This document shows positions 52,658 to 63,812 of a DNA stretch of 64,000 bases, in pieces. Location of the stretch: assembly GCA_944326325.1 (NCBI GenBank), contig CALVDQ010000008.1:1-64000 (forward strand). The letters are read 5' to 3'. The notes beneath the pieces were generated by a model. It was not told the DNA's origin. It ran no database searches and saw only the letters and a list, made by a program, of their open reading frames with translations. The position numbers and the translations under genes are program-made. Within the stretch, counting starts at the first letter, position 1. Every line of letters starts with the position of its first letter. Source of the stretch: an uncultured Bacteroidales bacterium (GTDB lineage: Bacteria; Bacteroidota; Bacteroidia; Bacteroidales; UBA932).

Positions 52658-52720
52658 TTAACAGATGTAAAATAAATTATATTTTACACTTGTCAACAAA
52701 ATTCTTATTACATTTGTAAA
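52658..52720. promoter_or_regulatory. Three palindromic operators at the regulator promoter
   Basis: Three 14-base sites in 63 bases: TTAACAGATGTAAA (52658-52671), TTTACACTTGTCAA (52683-52696) and ATTACATTTGTAAA (52707-52720). The last contains a -7 element TACATTTG (52709-52716) and ends 4 bases before the regulator ATG, so a protein bound here would block its promoter. Autorepression by the XRE-type protein is the simple reading. Confidence 0.7.
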
Positions 52721-52724
52721 TCCA

Positions 52725-53222
52725 ATGATTACAAAAATGAAAGAGCGTCTGGAACAGTTTCTCGCAGCTGAAAACATAACCCAAGCCGCCTTTGCGGACA
52801 AAATCCATGTCACAAGGTCGAGCATCACCCATATCCTGTCGGGAAGGAACAAGCCCGGATACGATTTCTTCTCAGGTCTGGTAAGGAACTACCCTTCCCT
52901 GAACATCGAGTGGCTTCTGACCGGGAAAGGAAAGATGTACAGGTTCGATGAGGACAGGACAAGGGCCACGGAATCCGCATCCTCCGTATTTACTGCCCCA
53001 TATTCCGACGGAAACCTGTTCAGCGAGGAGGAAAAGGCCACACGGATGCAGGATGCGACGATGAATGACGACAGTCCGGAGAAGTCCGGCGAAGGATTGT
53101 TTCCTGAAGAAGACGAAGACGTCAGCGACGGAAATATTCTCCAGGGAAACCGGAAGCAGAGGAAGGCTGCCAAGATTGTCATTTTCTACGATGATGGGAC
53201 GTATGAAGAATTCATGAAATGA
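52725..53222 (+). CDS. XRE-type helix-turn-helix transcriptional regulator
   Basis: A 165-residue regulator. Residues about 5-70 form an HTH_3 domain: LEQFLAAENITQAAFADKIH, then VTRSSITHILSGRNKPGYDF and SLNIEWLLTGKGKMY. The middle (about 75-140) is acidic and probably disordered; the C-terminus AAKIVIFYDDGTYEEF is a short conserved tail seen in Bacteroidota relatives. It likely binds the palindromes just upstream and represses itself. The start may be the second Met (52737), since the -7 element overlaps the first ATG closely. pyrD begins close downstream but has its own promoter inside this gene's end. Confidence 0.88.
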   Translation: MITKMKERLEQFLAAENITQAAFADKIHVTRSSITHILSGRNKPGYDFFSGLVRNYPSLNIEWLLTGKGKMYRFDEDRTRATESASSVFTAPYSDGNLFSEEEKATRMQDATMNDDSPEKSGEGLFPEEDEDVSDGNILQGNRKQRKAAKIVIFYDDGTYEEFMK

Positions 53223-53224
53223 AT

Positions 53225-53232
53225 TATCTTTG
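53225..53232 (+). promoter_or_regulatory. -7 element of pyrD, just after the regulator gene
   Basis: TATCTTTG begins 3 bases after the regulator's stop and 23 bases before the pyrD ATG at 53255. A -33 element is not clear. It supports 53255, not 53219, as the pyrD start. Confidence 0.5.
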
Positions 53233-53254
53233 CAGAAATATTCGACGAGGAGAG

Positions 53255-54304
53255 ATGTACAGACATTTTATAAGACCCATACTCTTCAGTTTCAATCCAG
53301 AGACTGCGCACAATCTGACCTTGCTCGCACTGAAGGCACTCAGATACATACCTTTTGCCGGAGCCCTGCTCAAGATGATATACAGAAAGGACTCCCCGGA
53401 ACTTGAGCGGGAAGTCTTCGGCCTGAAATTCAGGAATCCCGTAGGACTTGCCGGAGGGCTCGACAAGAACGGCGAATATTACAATGATCTGGCAAGGTTC
53501 GGGTTCGGCTTCATCGAGATCGGCTCCCTGACTCCGGAGCCGCAGCCTGGCAATCCCAAGCCCAGACTGTTCCGTATCATAAAGGACAGGGCCATAATCA
53601 ACCGTATGGGAATCAACAACAAAGGTGTCAGGCACGCAGTTGGACAGCTCAGAAAATCAAGGCCGGAGGTAATCATAGCCGGAAACATATCCAAGAATAC
53701 GAGCAGCATCAACGACGATGCCTCCAAGGACTACGAATCGGCCTTCGCCATGCTCTACGACTTCGTGGATATGTTCGTCATCAACCTGTCCTGCCCGAAC
53801 GTAAGCGGACTTTCCGACCTGCAGGATGTCTCCTTCCTCTCGGACATTATAGACAAGCTGCTGAACCTGAGGATGTATTTCGATGAATACAGGCCTATCC
53901 TCATCAAGGTCTCCCCTGACATCTCCCACCAGCAGCTGGATGAAATCATAGACTACTCCCTGATGTCCGGAGTCGACGGTATCGTGGCCGGGAACACCAC
54001 GAGGACGCGCGACGCCCTGACTGTCCCGCAGGAGAAGATCGACGAGATCGGCAACGGAGGAATGTCCGGGGCTCCGCTTTTTCCGAAAAGCCTGGCCCTT
54101 GTGAAGTATATAAACGAAAAATCCAAGGGCAAGCTCCCTATAATAGGTGTAGGAGGGGTAATGTCCGGGGAACAGGCCGTGCAGATGCTCCGTGCGGGTG
54201 CTTCGCTGATCGAGATCTACAGCGGCTTCATCTACGAGGGACCGTCCCTTGTCAGAGAGATCAACAGCTCCATACTCAAATCTTTACATCAGGAGGAAAA
54301 CTGA
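53255..54304 (+). CDS. pyrD: Dihydroorotate dehydrogenase (quinone type, class 2-like)
   Basis: A 349-residue DHODH. The N-terminal extension MYRHFIRPILFSFNPETAH is the class 2 membrane-association helix, followed by NPVGLAGGLDKNGEYYNDL, GFIEIGSLTPEPQPGNPKPR and a C-terminal IGVGGVMSGEQAVQML. It oxidizes dihydroorotate to orotate in pyrimidine synthesis and passes electrons to menaquinone. The catalytic base position reads NLSCPN with Cys180, aligned with E. coli Ser175 of class 2; a Cys here is normally the class 1 residue. The ATG at 53255 follows a GAGGAGAG ribosome site and a -7 element. cinA follows immediately. Confidence 0.93.
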   Translation: MYRHFIRPILFSFNPETAHNLTLLALKALRYIPFAGALLKMIYRKDSPELEREVFGLKFRNPVGLAGGLDKNGEYYNDLARFGFGFIEIGSLTPEPQPGNPKPRLFRIIKDRAIINRMGINNKGVRHAVGQLRKSRPEVIIAGNISKNTSSINDDASKDYESAFAMLYDFVDMFVINLSCPNVSGLSDLQDVSFLSDIIDKLLNLRMYFDEYRPILIKVSPDISHQQLDEIIDYSLMSGVDGIVAGNTTRTRDALTVPQEKIDEIGNGGMSGAPLFPKSLALVKYINEKSKGKLPIIGVGGVMSGEQAVQMLRAGASLIEIYSGFIYEGPSLVREINSSILKSLHQEEN

Positions 54305-55627
54305 ATGGCAGCCACACCATATGCAAGTATATGCACTATCGGGGACGAGATTCTCATCGGACAGATAGTGGACACCAATTCTGCCGTCATTGCCAGGGCA
54401 TTGGGACAGGCAGGAGTCAGGGTGACGGAGACGGTTTCCGTCGGTGATTCAGGGAAAGCGATCAGGAATGCCATAGTGGATGCCCTGAAAAAGAACGATA
54501 TAGTCATTGTGACCGGCGGACTCGGCCCTACAAAGGACGATGTCACCAAAAGCGTGCTCTATGAACTGTCGGGCAGCAGCGGCTATGTCACGGACAAGAG
54601 ACAGCTCGACATAATCCACAGTATACTGGCCTCGAGGGGGCTCGACGTACTCGGGATAAACCGGCAGCAGGCATCAGTCCCGGACAGATGCGAAGTCATC
54701 CCCAACAGACTCGGTACGGCCCCTGTAATGGTCGTGAGGTTTCCTGAAGCGGAATACGGGCACAAGGCTGTCCTGTATTCCCTGCCAGGCGTACCTCACG
54801 AAGCTTCGGGAGCCATGGAAGATGTCGTTGCGGACATCCGGACCTCGTACAGCCTTGACAGGATATGGCATAAGACTATAATGACCTACGGCATAGCGGA
54901 ATCCGCCCTCTCGGAAAAGATCGGCGGATGGGAGGAAGAACTTCCTGCATACATACATCTCGCCTATCTTCCTGACCCCTTGAAAGGAGTTGCCCTGAGG
55001 ATGTCCATATACGGGAAACCGGACGACGGGACAGACCCGGTCCGGATTCTCGGGGAACAGACTTCCAGGCTGCGCGGAATTCTCGGCGAAGCGGTCTATG
55101 CGGAAGAGGAAAAGACTCTCCAGGAAGTTATCGGCGACCTGCTGCGAGCATCCGGGAAAACGGTCAGTACTGCGGAATCCTGCACAGGAGGCATGATAGC
55201 TTCCCTGCTGACATCAGTCCCCGGGGCTTCGGAGTATTATCCCGGGTCCGTAGTGTCATACTCGAACAGTGTTAAGGAAAATATCCTCGGAGTCCCGGAG
55301 GAAATTATAGAAAAATATGGAGCGGTGAGTCCGGAATGCGTGGCAGCGATGGCCGAAGGCATCAGGAAACTAACCGGAAGCGATTTTTCCGTTGCGACAT
55401 CAGGGATTGCCGGACCCGGCGGAGGTTCGGAAGGCAAACCCGTGGGACTGGTCTGGGTCGGGATAAGTTCCGATGCCGGGACACGTACGGTGCAGTTCCG
55501 TTTCAGCAATGACCGACAGCGTAATATAGAGCGGTTCGCGGCCTCTGCCCTGAATGCCTTGCGGTGCGTCATTGCGGAGGAAGTATCAGGGCATCAGCAG
55601 TCCTTTATGGAAGGCAAATCAGCCTAA
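54305..55627 (+). CDS. cinA: CinA-family nicotinamide mononucleotide deamidase-related protein
   Basis: A 440-residue CinA. The N-terminal molybdopterin-binding-like domain (about 5-175) begins ASICTIGDEILIGQIVDTNS and has VTGGLGPTKDDVTK; the C-terminal PncC-like domain (about 265-425) has TAESCTGGMIASLLTSVPGA and VATSGIAGPGGGSEGKPVGL. Such proteins hydrolyse NMN or ADP-ribose-type compounds in NAD recycling. The start follows the pyrD stop with no gap, so they are co-translated. Its 3' end overlaps the convergent dipeptidase gene by 9 bases. Confidence 0.95.
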   Translation: MAATPYASICTIGDEILIGQIVDTNSAVIARALGQAGVRVTETVSVGDSGKAIRNAIVDALKKNDIVIVTGGLGPTKDDVTKSVLYELSGSSGYVTDKRQLDIIHSILASRGLDVLGINRQQASVPDRCEVIPNRLGTAPVMVVRFPEAEYGHKAVLYSLPGVPHEASGAMEDVVADIRTSYSLDRIWHKTIMTYGIAESALSEKIGGWEEELPAYIHLAYLPDPLKGVALRMSIYGKPDDGTDPVRILGEQTSRLRGILGEAVYAEEEKTLQEVIGDLLRASGKTVSTAESCTGGMIASLLTSVPGASEYYPGSVVSYSNSVKENILGVPEEIIEKYGAVSPECVAAMAEGIRKLTGSDFSVATSGIAGPGGGSEGKPVGLVWVGISSDAGTRTVQFRFSNDRQRNIERFAASALNALRCVIAEEVSGHQQSFMEGKSA

Positions 55628-56683
55628 TATCCTCAGGAAATTGCCTCCGGCGATCTTTCCGATCTCCTGATCCGAATAACCGCGCAGACGGAGCTCTTCC
55701 AGAACCATACTGAATCTGGAAATGTCTTCCATACCTTCCGGAGTGACGGATATGCCGTCAAAATCGGAGCCGAGACCGACATGGTCGACACCGACAAGCG
55801 ATACCACGTGGTCTATATGGTCGGCTATAAGCCGGTAGGACGGTCTTTCCAGAGCTGCCAGTTCGTCTTCTACTGCATACCAGGCGGCACGTTTCGCCGG
55901 ATCGGCCGGATCTCTGATGAACTCCGCTTCCACTTTCCCGCCTCGCTCCTCTATTCCCGACAATTCCAGAGTCCTGGCAAAGCGTGCATCGAGGAATACC
56001 GGATAGAAGTTCACCTGGACCACCCCTCCGTTTGCTGCAAGTGCGCGGATCATGTCATCCGAAAGGTTCCTCTTGTGGTCCGAAAGGGCCCTGCAGCAGG
56101 AATGGGTGGCAACGACAGGGGCATCGGAACATTCCAGGACATCATAGAAGGCTTCATCTGAAATGTGGGAGACATCCACAAGCATACCGAGGCGGTTCAT
56201 CTCCGCTACAACCTCGCGCCCGAACGGACTCAGCCCGCCCCAGCGCTTCGCTGCAGGGGCACAGGAATCACAGATATCATTGTGGCCGGCGTGGGCCAAT
56301 GTAACGTACCTGACCCCCATCCTGTGGAAAAACCTGAGAAGGGAAAGGGAATGCTGTATCGCGGAACCGTTCTCCAGGCCGAGGAAGATGGCAAGCAGTC
56401 CCCTGGACCTGGCCTCAAGGGCTTCGCAGGTATTCCTCACAAGCACGGCCTTGTCCCTGTTCGCCTCAAGAGCGTCGCAGACATCTGCCAGAAGCTCTAC
56501 CGCATAGGCGGTGGCTTCAGCCGGACCCAGCGAAGAAGGTACATACAGGGCGAAGAATGCCCCGTCCACTCCCCCGGCCTTCATCTTCGGGAAATCTACC
56601 TGGCCATGCCTGTTCCAGACTCCGATATCCCTGAGCCTGTGTATCTGCGACGGTGTGTCGCAATGGGAATCCAGTACAAACAT
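55619..56683 (-). CDS. Membrane dipeptidase-family protein (peptidase M19)
   Basis: A 354-residue zinc dipeptidase of the amidohydrolase fold. Metal ligands are visible in LDSHCDTP (His and Asp near residue 6-8), a bridging Glu in AIFLGLENGSAI, and histidines in LVDVSHISD and VATHSCCRALSDHKRN. It hydrolyses dipeptides; there is no signal peptide, so it is probably cytoplasmic. The start MFVLDSHCDTPSQ (ATG 56683) is chosen; a longer form reads back into the upstream rlmB end. It is 10 bases downstream of rlmB. Confidence 0.92.
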   Translation of the reverse strand: MFVLDSHCDTPSQIHRLRDIGVWNRHGQVDFPKMKAGGVDGAFFALYVPSSLGPAEATAYAVELLADVCDALEANRDKAVLVRNTCEALEARSRGLLAIFLGLENGSAIQHSLSLLRFFHRMGVRYVTLAHAGHNDICDSCAPAAKRWGGLSPFGREVVAEMNRLGMLVDVSHISDEAFYDVLECSDAPVVATHSCCRALSDHKRNLSDDMIRALAANGGVVQVNFYPVFLDARFARTLELSGIEERGGKVEAEFIRDPADPAKRAAWYAVEDELAALERPSYRLIADHIDHVVSLVGVDHVGLGSDFDGISVTPEGMEDISRFSMVLEELRLRGYSDQEIGKIAGGNFLRILG

Positions 56684-56693
56684 ATTGTCCTTC

Positions 56694-57437
56694 TTATTCC
56701 ATTCTCTGACGTACAGCCTCGTAAAGGACAACGGATGTCGCCACGGATACGTTCAGGGAGGAAATCTCCCCTGCCATCGGAATGGCGGCCTTATCGTCGG
56801 AAAGATCAAGCATACTTTGGGATATGCCCTTGCCTTCTGAACCCATCACGAATGCGCACGGGCCTTTCATGTCGGTCCCGTATATCAGACCCGGGGCTTT
56901 TTCGGTCACGGATATTATCCTGAAGCCGGACTGCTTGAGATAATAGGCTGCAAGCCTGAGGTTCGGGACCTTCGCTACGGATATTCTCATGAGGGCACCG
57001 GCAGAAGCCTTTATCGCATCGGCATTTATGGCCGCCCCGCCCTTGGCAGGTATGATGATCCCGCTTCCTCCTGCACATTCCAGGGTCCTGGCGATGGCAC
57101 CGAGATTCCGCACGTCGCTCACCCCGTCCAGAATTACGATGAAAGGATCCGGTCTTGAAGCCAGTGCGGTGTCTATAAGAGTTTCATACGGAACATAGTC
57201 TATATTTGAAATACATGCCACCACTCCCTGGTGGGCGCCTTTCACTATCCTGTTCAGCCTCTCGACAGGAACAAACTGGAAAGGTATTCCGTTTTTCCGG
57301 AGCAGGTCCATCAGGTCCCTGAACACAGGAGAGTCCAGACTCTGTTTAAGGAGTACCTTTTCGAATTTCTTTCCGGCTTTCACGGCCTCTATGACCGGAT
57401 GGATGCCGAACATATACTGCATTTTCTGCTCTTCCAT
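56694..57437 (-). CDS. rlmB: 23S rRNA (guanosine-2'-O)-methyltransferase RlmB-like
   Basis: A 247-residue TrmH-family enzyme. An N-terminal domain (about 5-80) with MFGIHPVIEAVKAGK, then the SPOUT domain with LDGVSDVRNLGAIARTLECA, FVMGSEGKGISQSML and AGEISSLNVSVATSVVLYEA. It methylates the 2'-OH of a guanosine in 23S rRNA (G2251 in E. coli numbering). The second Met (residue 6) is an alternative start. It is the upstream neighbour of the dipeptidase gene and follows the ABC-F gene by 10 bases on the same strand. Confidence 0.92.
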   Translation of the reverse strand: MEEQKMQYMFGIHPVIEAVKAGKKFEKVLLKQSLDSPVFRDLMDLLRKNGIPFQFVPVERLNRIVKGAHQGVVACISNIDYVPYETLIDTALASRPDPFIVILDGVSDVRNLGAIARTLECAGGSGIIIPAKGGAAINADAIKASAGALMRISVAKVPNLRLAAYYLKQSGFRIISVTEKAPGLIYGTDMKGPCAFVMGSEGKGISQSMLDLSDDKAAIPMAGEISSLNVSVATSVVLYEAVRQRME

Positions 57438-57447
57438 AATATCTTCC

Positions 57448-59412
<1,965 letters not shown>

Positions 59413-59454
59413 ATTGAAATGCAAGTCCGTGGTCCGGAGCCGTCCGCCCCGGTG

Positions 59455-59862
59455 TTAACTGTCCAGATTCTCCCCGATAAGGGCGGCAAGCTTCTCCGGA
59501 CACCTTACCGGATGCCGTGTCACGGAATCGATGAACCCGAGCACGACTTTCCCCGTACAGAGAAGATCCCCGTGCCGGTTGTATATCTCGGAAAAGACCT
59601 CGAGCTTTGCCATAGGCACCTTTTCTATCCTCGAGACTATCCTAATGATGTCTCCCATCCTGGCCGGCGTCTTGTAATGCGCTTCCACCGACACCACGGG
59701 CAGCATCACCCCTTCCGCTTCTATGACCTCTATCGGCAGTCCGTATTTCTGCATCATGTCAGACCTGCCGCATTCAAAGAAGCGGACGTAATTTGAATGG
59801 TGGACAATCCCCATCTGGTCTGTCTCGTAGTACCTTATGGCAAGTTCAAGTTCCGATCTCAT
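59455..59862 (-). CDS. YbgC-like acyl-CoA thioesterase
   Basis: A 135-residue hotdog-fold thioesterase of the 4HBT group. The catalytic loop is RYYETDQMGIVHHSNYVRFFE, here given only by its key residues: Tyr-Glu-Thr-Asp16 and the His-His-Ser-Asn-Tyr that follows. It hydrolyses short acyl-CoA or acyl-ACP. Members often neighbour Tol-Pal genes, but here it lies between the ABC-F gene and valS. Spacing to valS is 15 bases, which suggests co-transcription. Confidence 0.92.
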   Translation of the reverse strand: MRSELELAIRYYETDQMGIVHHSNYVRFFECGRSDMMQKYGLPIEVIEAEGVMLPVVSVEAHYKTPARMGDIIRIVSRIEKVPMAKLEVFSEIYNRHGDLLCTGKVVLGFIDSVTRHPVRCPEKLAALIGENLDS

Positions 59863-59877
59863 GGCAAAATCCGGTTT

Positions 59878-62529
59878 TCATTCACCTTTCAGAGCCGCAA
59901 GAGAAGCCCTGGCAGCTTCTATCTTCGCCAGGGAATCCGCCTCTTTCTTCTTTTCCATGGCTATGACCTTCTCCGGGGCTCCGGCCATGAACTTCTCGTT
60001 GCCCAGTTTCCTGCGCACCGACTCGAGAAACTTCTCCTGGTAGTCAATGGCTGCCTCCAGCTTGGCAATCTCTTCTCCGACATTCACCAAGCCCGTCAGA
60101 GGGACGAACATCTCGAAAGTCTTCACCATGAACGTGACACCTGCTGCCGTTTCTCCGAAGGATTCGACCGTCTCCACCCTGACATTGGCCAGTTTTTCGA
60201 TGACAGGCACCACTTCCTGCGGGAATCCGGCCTTGACCTTCAGTTCCAGTGTCTCCTTCGGGGAAATATTCTTCTGCTGGCGCAGATTCCTCACCCCGGC
60301 TACAGCTTCGCAGGCATTCTCGAATTCAACGATGAAGCCGGCGTCGTAGTTCCCGGCAACCGGATAGCGCTGGAGCATGATGGTCTCCCCGTCCCTGCGT
60401 ACGGCCATGTTCTGCCAGAGTTCTTCCGTAATAAACGGCATCACAGGGTGGATCATCTTGAGAAGCTTCTCGAAAAATCCGCGGGTCGCCTCACATGTAG
60501 CCGTATCCATGCCGGTATTGAAGGCAGGCTTCACAATCTCGAGATACCATGAGCAGAAGTCATCCCAGAAGAACTTGTAGATGCACATGAGGGCATCGGA
60601 GATCCTGAATTTCGAGAAGTGCTCCTCCACCTGCTCAAGAGTCCGGCTCAGCTTGAAGCCGAACCACTTCACGGCTACGGCCGAAGATGCAGGCTGGGCA
60701 GCCTGGCCGTCGGTCTTCCATCCGGAGATAAGCCTGTAGGCATTCCATATCTTGTTGCAGAAATTGCGTCCCTGCTCTATCTGGGCCTCATCGTACAGGA
60801 TATCATTCCCGGCGGAACTGCAGAGCAGCATACCGAGACGCACCGCGTCGGCCCCGTATTTTGAAATAAGGTCGAGAGGATCCGGGGAATTGCCGAGAGT
60901 CTTGGACATCTTCCTGCCGAGCTTGTCCCTTACGATACCGGTGAGATATACATTCCTGAAAGGGACGTCCTTCATGAACTCGTTCCCGGCCATGATCATC
61001 CTTGCAACCCAGAAGAAAAGAATGTCCGGCCCTGTGACCAGATCATTGGTCGGGTAATAATAGGCCAGATCCCTGTCAGGTTCGGATTCCGGATGCCCGG
61101 GCCTGTGGGTGTCGAATACGGAAATCGGCCAGAGCCATGAAGAGAACCAGGTATCGAGCACATCTTCGTCCTGCTTCAGGTCGGAGGCGGTCAGAGAAGG
61201 ATCAATCCTGCGGGCCGCCTCGAGAGCGGCTTCCGGGGTCGGTTCGACTACGAAACTCCCGTCCGGAAGATAATATGCAGGAATCCTTTGGCCCCACCAC
61301 AACTGGCGTGAAATGCACCAGTCCCTTACGTTTTCCATCCAATGGCGGTATGTGTTGCGGTATTTGTCCGGAATAAGCTTCACCTTGCCGCTCTCCACCG
61401 ATTCCAGCGCCTCCTTTGCCAGTTCGTCCATCTTAAGGAACCACTGCATGGAAAGGCGCGGCTCGATGACCGCATTGGTCCTCTCGGAGTAGCCTACAGG
61501 TGAAGTATAGTCCTCGACCTTTTCAAGGTTCCCCGCATCGCGGAGCATCCCTTCTATCTTCCGGCGGGCCTCGAACCGGTCTTCGCCTATGAGGATCCTG
61601 GCTTTCTCGTTCAGCCGTCCGTGGTCATCTATTATATCCAGAACCGGAAGGTTGTGCCTGAGCCCGATCTCGTAATCGTTTACATCGTGAGCCGGGGTCA
61701 CCTTGAGGCAGCCTGTACCGAACCCCATTTCAACATAACTGTCTTCTATAATAGGTATTTCCTTATTTATCAATGGTATAAGCACCTTCTTGCCTTTCAG
61801 CCACCTGTACCTCCCGTCTTCCGGATTGATGCAGACGGCTGCATCCGCCATAATGGTTTCCGGACGGGTGGTCGCTATGATTATGTACCTGTCCGTCGGA
61901 TTCCCGTTGCCGTCCGATATGAAATATCTCAGGTGGAAGAACTTGCTTACAGTATCCTTGTGGATCACTTCCTCGTCGCTCACGGCGGTATGGCCCACAG
62001 GATCCCAGTTTACCATCCTTATCCCCCTGTATATATAGCCCTTTCTGTAGAAATAGACGAATGTGTTTATGACGGCCTCACTCAGGTCCGGGTCCATGGT
62101 GAACCTGGTCCTGTCCCAGTCGCAGGAGGCCCCCAGTTTGCGGAGCTGGCTGAGGATGATGCCCCCGTGCTTCTCCTTCCATTCCCACGCATACTTCAGG
62201 AATTCTTCCCTTGTCAGGTCTTCCTTCTCTATGCCTTCCGCCTTGAGCTTTGCCACGACCTTGTTCTCTGTAGCTATGGAAGCATGGTCGGTCCCCGGCA
62301 CCCAGCAGGCGTTCTTGCCGTCCATCCTCGCCTTGCGGACAAGGACATCGTTCAGGGTGTTGTTCAGGACGTGTCCCATGTGCAGTATCCCCGTCACGTT
62401 AGGCGGAGGTATCACTATCGTATATGGCTCCCTTTCATCGGGTTCTGAGTGGAAAAACTTGTGTTTCAGCCAGTAGTCATACCATTTGTCCTCTGTGCTG
62501 GAAGGATTGTATTTTGCGGATAGTTCCAT
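59878..62529 (-). CDS. valS: Valine-tRNA ligase
   Basis: An 883-residue class I aminoacyl-tRNA synthetase. The HIGH motif appears as [13 protein letters not shown] (about 42-54), the KMSKS motif as [12 protein letters not shown] (about 535), and the C-terminal coiled-coil domain typical of ValS is present (residues about 820-883, with [20 protein letters not shown]). It charges tRNA-Val and edits threonine. The start [16 protein letters not shown] (ATG 62529) is used; the longer frame upstream overlaps the maf gene and has no protein signal. A -7 element precedes it. Confidence 0.97.
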   Translation of the reverse strand: MELSAKYNPSSTEDKWYDYWLKHKFFHSEPDEREPYTIVIPPPNVTGILHMGHVLNNTLNDVLVRKARMDGKNACWVPGTDHASIATENKVVAKLKAEGIEKEDLTREEFLKYAWEWKEKHGGIILSQLRKLGASCDWDRTRFTMDPDLSEAVINTFVYFYRKGYIYRGIRMVNWDPVGHTAVSDEEVIHKDTVSKFFHLRYFISDGNGNPTDRYIIIATTRPETIMADAAVCINPEDGRYRWLKGKKVLIPLINKEIPIIEDSYVEMGFGTGCLKVTPAHDVNDYEIGLRHNLPVLDIIDDHGRLNEKARILIGEDRFEARRKIEGMLRDAGNLEKVEDYTSPVGYSERTNAVIEPRLSMQWFLKMDELAKEALESVESGKVKLIPDKYRNTYRHWMENVRDWCISRQLWWGQRIPAYYLPDGSFVVEPTPEAALEAARRIDPSLTASDLKQDEDVLDTWFSSWLWPISVFDTHRPGHPESEPDRDLAYYYPTNDLVTGPDILFFWVARMIMAGNEFMKDVPFRNVYLTGIVRDKLGRKMSKTLGNSPDPLDLISKYGADAVRLGMLLCSSAGNDILYDEAQIEQGRNFCNKIWNAYRLISGWKTDGQAAQPASSAVAVKWFGFKLSRTLEQVEEHFSKFRISDALMCIYKFFWDDFCSWYLEIVKPAFNTGMDTATCEATRGFFEKLLKMIHPVMPFITEELWQNMAVRRDGETIMLQRYPVAGNYDAGFIVEFENACEAVAGVRNLRQQKNISPKETLELKVKAGFPQEVVPVIEKLANVRVETVESFGETAAGVTFMVKTFEMFVPLTGLVNVGEEIAKLEAAIDYQEKFLESVRRKLGNEKFMAGAPEKVIAMEKKKEADSLAKIEAARASLAALKGE

Positions 62530-62579
62530 ATCTTGATATTTTTTATACACATTTAACGTCTGTCTCCCTGACAGGCTTG

Positions 62580-62587
62580 CAAAGATA
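62580..62587 (-). promoter_or_regulatory. Putative -7 element of valS
   Basis: Minus-strand TATCTTTG (plus CAAAGATA), about 50 bases before the valS ATG. A TTTG lies upstream but only 12 bases away, too close for a -33 element. The leader has a small CTGTC/GACAG hairpin. Confidence 0.45.
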
Positions 62588-62642
62588 GAAAGTTTTCGGC
62601 AAAGAGCAGGATATGAAGGACCGAAATCTGCGTCCCGGATGC

Positions 62643-63230
62643 TCATTTGTCCGCCAGGAACATCTTCAGGTGCCTGTAGACCTGGAACACCGGAAAGCCC
62701 ATGATGGTATAGAAAGAGCCTTCGATGGAACTGATGCCGACATACCCTATCCATTCCTGGATACCGTATGCCCCGGCCTTGTCGTAAGGGCGGTACCGGT
62801 CGACATAATACGAAATCTCCTCCCCGGTCAGGTCCGAGAAGCTGACGACGGCAGTGTCGGTGAACGTGTCTTCCCTTGTAGAGGAACGCAGGGTCACGGA
62901 GGTGATCACCTCATGTTTCCTTCCGGAAAGCTTCCCGAGCATTGCTACGGCTTCCTCCCGTCCGGAGGGTTTGCCCATGACCTGTCCGTCGCAAAGTACG
63001 ACAGTGTCGGCTGTAATGAGTATTTCATCGTCTTCCAGCGGCCTGTGGAAACCGTGGGACTTTCCCCTGGACATTACCGAAGGTATCTCCCTCAGCTGTT
63101 CCATCTCCCTGAAATTCTCTTCGAAAGTATTCCCTGTATCCACCTCGAAACTGACATCGAGTCCGCGGAGCAGCTCCTTCCTGCGCGGGGATGCGCTTCC
63201 CAGGATTATATGCATTCCCTTGAGATCCAT
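62643..63230 (-). CDS. maf: Maf-family nucleoside triphosphate pyrophosphatase
   Basis: A 195-residue Maf protein: the start [36 protein letters not shown] and a later [12 protein letters not shown] are all family signatures. It hydrolyses non-canonical or excess nucleotides such as dTTP or UTP to the monophosphate. A second Met (residue 6, [12 protein letters not shown]) is an alternative start. It begins 7 bases after the kdsC stop. Confidence 0.94.
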   Translation of the reverse strand: MDLKGMHIILGSASPRRKELLRGLDVSFEVDTGNTFEENFREMEQLREIPSVMSRGKSHGFHRPLEDDEILITADTVVLCDGQVMGKPSGREEAVAMLGKLSGRKHEVITSVTLRSSTREDTFTDTAVVSFSDLTGEEISYYVDRYRPYDKAGAYGIQEWIGYVGISSIEGSFYTIMGFPVFQVYRHLKMFLADK

Positions 63231-63237
63231 ATCCTTC

Positions 63238-63765
63238 CTAGAACCTTGCCTTGTACAGGCCCACGTCCAGGTGCCATTTCCCCTGGAGTTTCATTACCTT
63301 CTCAACGGCATCTCTGACACAACGGCATCCTCCGGCATACGGGGATACATAGTCGGCTGCGGCAAGCACCTCTTCCACAGCGTCGGCCGGAGCCACTCCG
63401 CAGCCGCATCTGACCATCACAGGGATGTCCGGAAGGTCATCCCCGAAATACATCACCTCTTCCTCCCGGAGTCCGTGCCTGCTGCAGAAATCCTCGAAAT
63501 CCTCGATCTTGTCCCTGGAGCCGAGATACACGTCCTCTGCCCCGACCCCGCAGGTCAGGAAGCGTTTCCGTATGCTTTCCGAGCGCCCTCCGGTGATGAT
63601 CCCCACAGGATACCCGGCCATGGTGGCCATCCTGATCCCGAAACCGTCCTTGGAATCGAAGGTACGGAACAGTTCTCCGTCGAGATCTGCCAGTATGCCT
63701 CCGTCCGTAAGCACCCCGTCCACATCGGAGACGAATGCCTTTATCCCTTTGAAAATATCTTCCAT
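63238..63765 (-). CDS. kdsC: KdsC-like 3-deoxy-D-manno-octulosonate 8-phosphate phosphatase
   Basis: A 175-residue C0-type HAD phosphatase without a cap domain. The nucleophile motif is SDVDGVLTDGG, motif II is IITGGRSES, and the late motif is MYFGDDLPDIPVM. It dephosphorylates KDO 8-phosphate in the synthesis of the lipopolysaccharide core sugar KDO. It is 7 bases upstream of maf; the pair is common in Bacteroidota. Related HAD enzymes of similar length exist, so a different sugar phosphate is possible. Confidence 0.92.
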   Translation of the reverse strand: MEDIFKGIKAFVSDVDGVLTDGGILADLDGELFRTFDSKDGFGIRMATMAGYPVGIITGGRSESIRKRFLTCGVGAEDVYLGSRDKIEDFEDFCSRHGLREEEVMYFGDDLPDIPVMVRCGCGVAPADAVEEVLAAADYVSPYAGGCRCVRDAVEKVMKLQGKWHLDVGLYKARF

Positions 63766-63812
63766 ATCAGGCGAATTCTTGTGTCTGCAGTCAAACGGAT
63801 GCCGGTGTCACG

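Larger units (their letters stand above)
52199..52724. other. AT-rich divergent intergenic region
   Basis: A 526-base stretch between queA and the XRE-type regulator, far richer in A and T than its neighbours. I see no gene in it. It contains a spread array of palindromes related to TTTACA-NN-TGTAAA, listed separately. The composition fits a regulatory region, though an old inserted segment cannot be excluded. Confidence 0.7.

Noticed and set aside
52199..52724. AT-rich segment as a recently acquired mobile element
   Set aside because: No transposase, integrase or terminal repeats; the array of operator-like palindromes explains the region better.
62530..62600. T-box-like leader before valS
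   Set aside because: Only a 5-base stem is present and there is room for about 45 bases of leader; T-box riboswitches need far more and are not expected in Bacteroidota.
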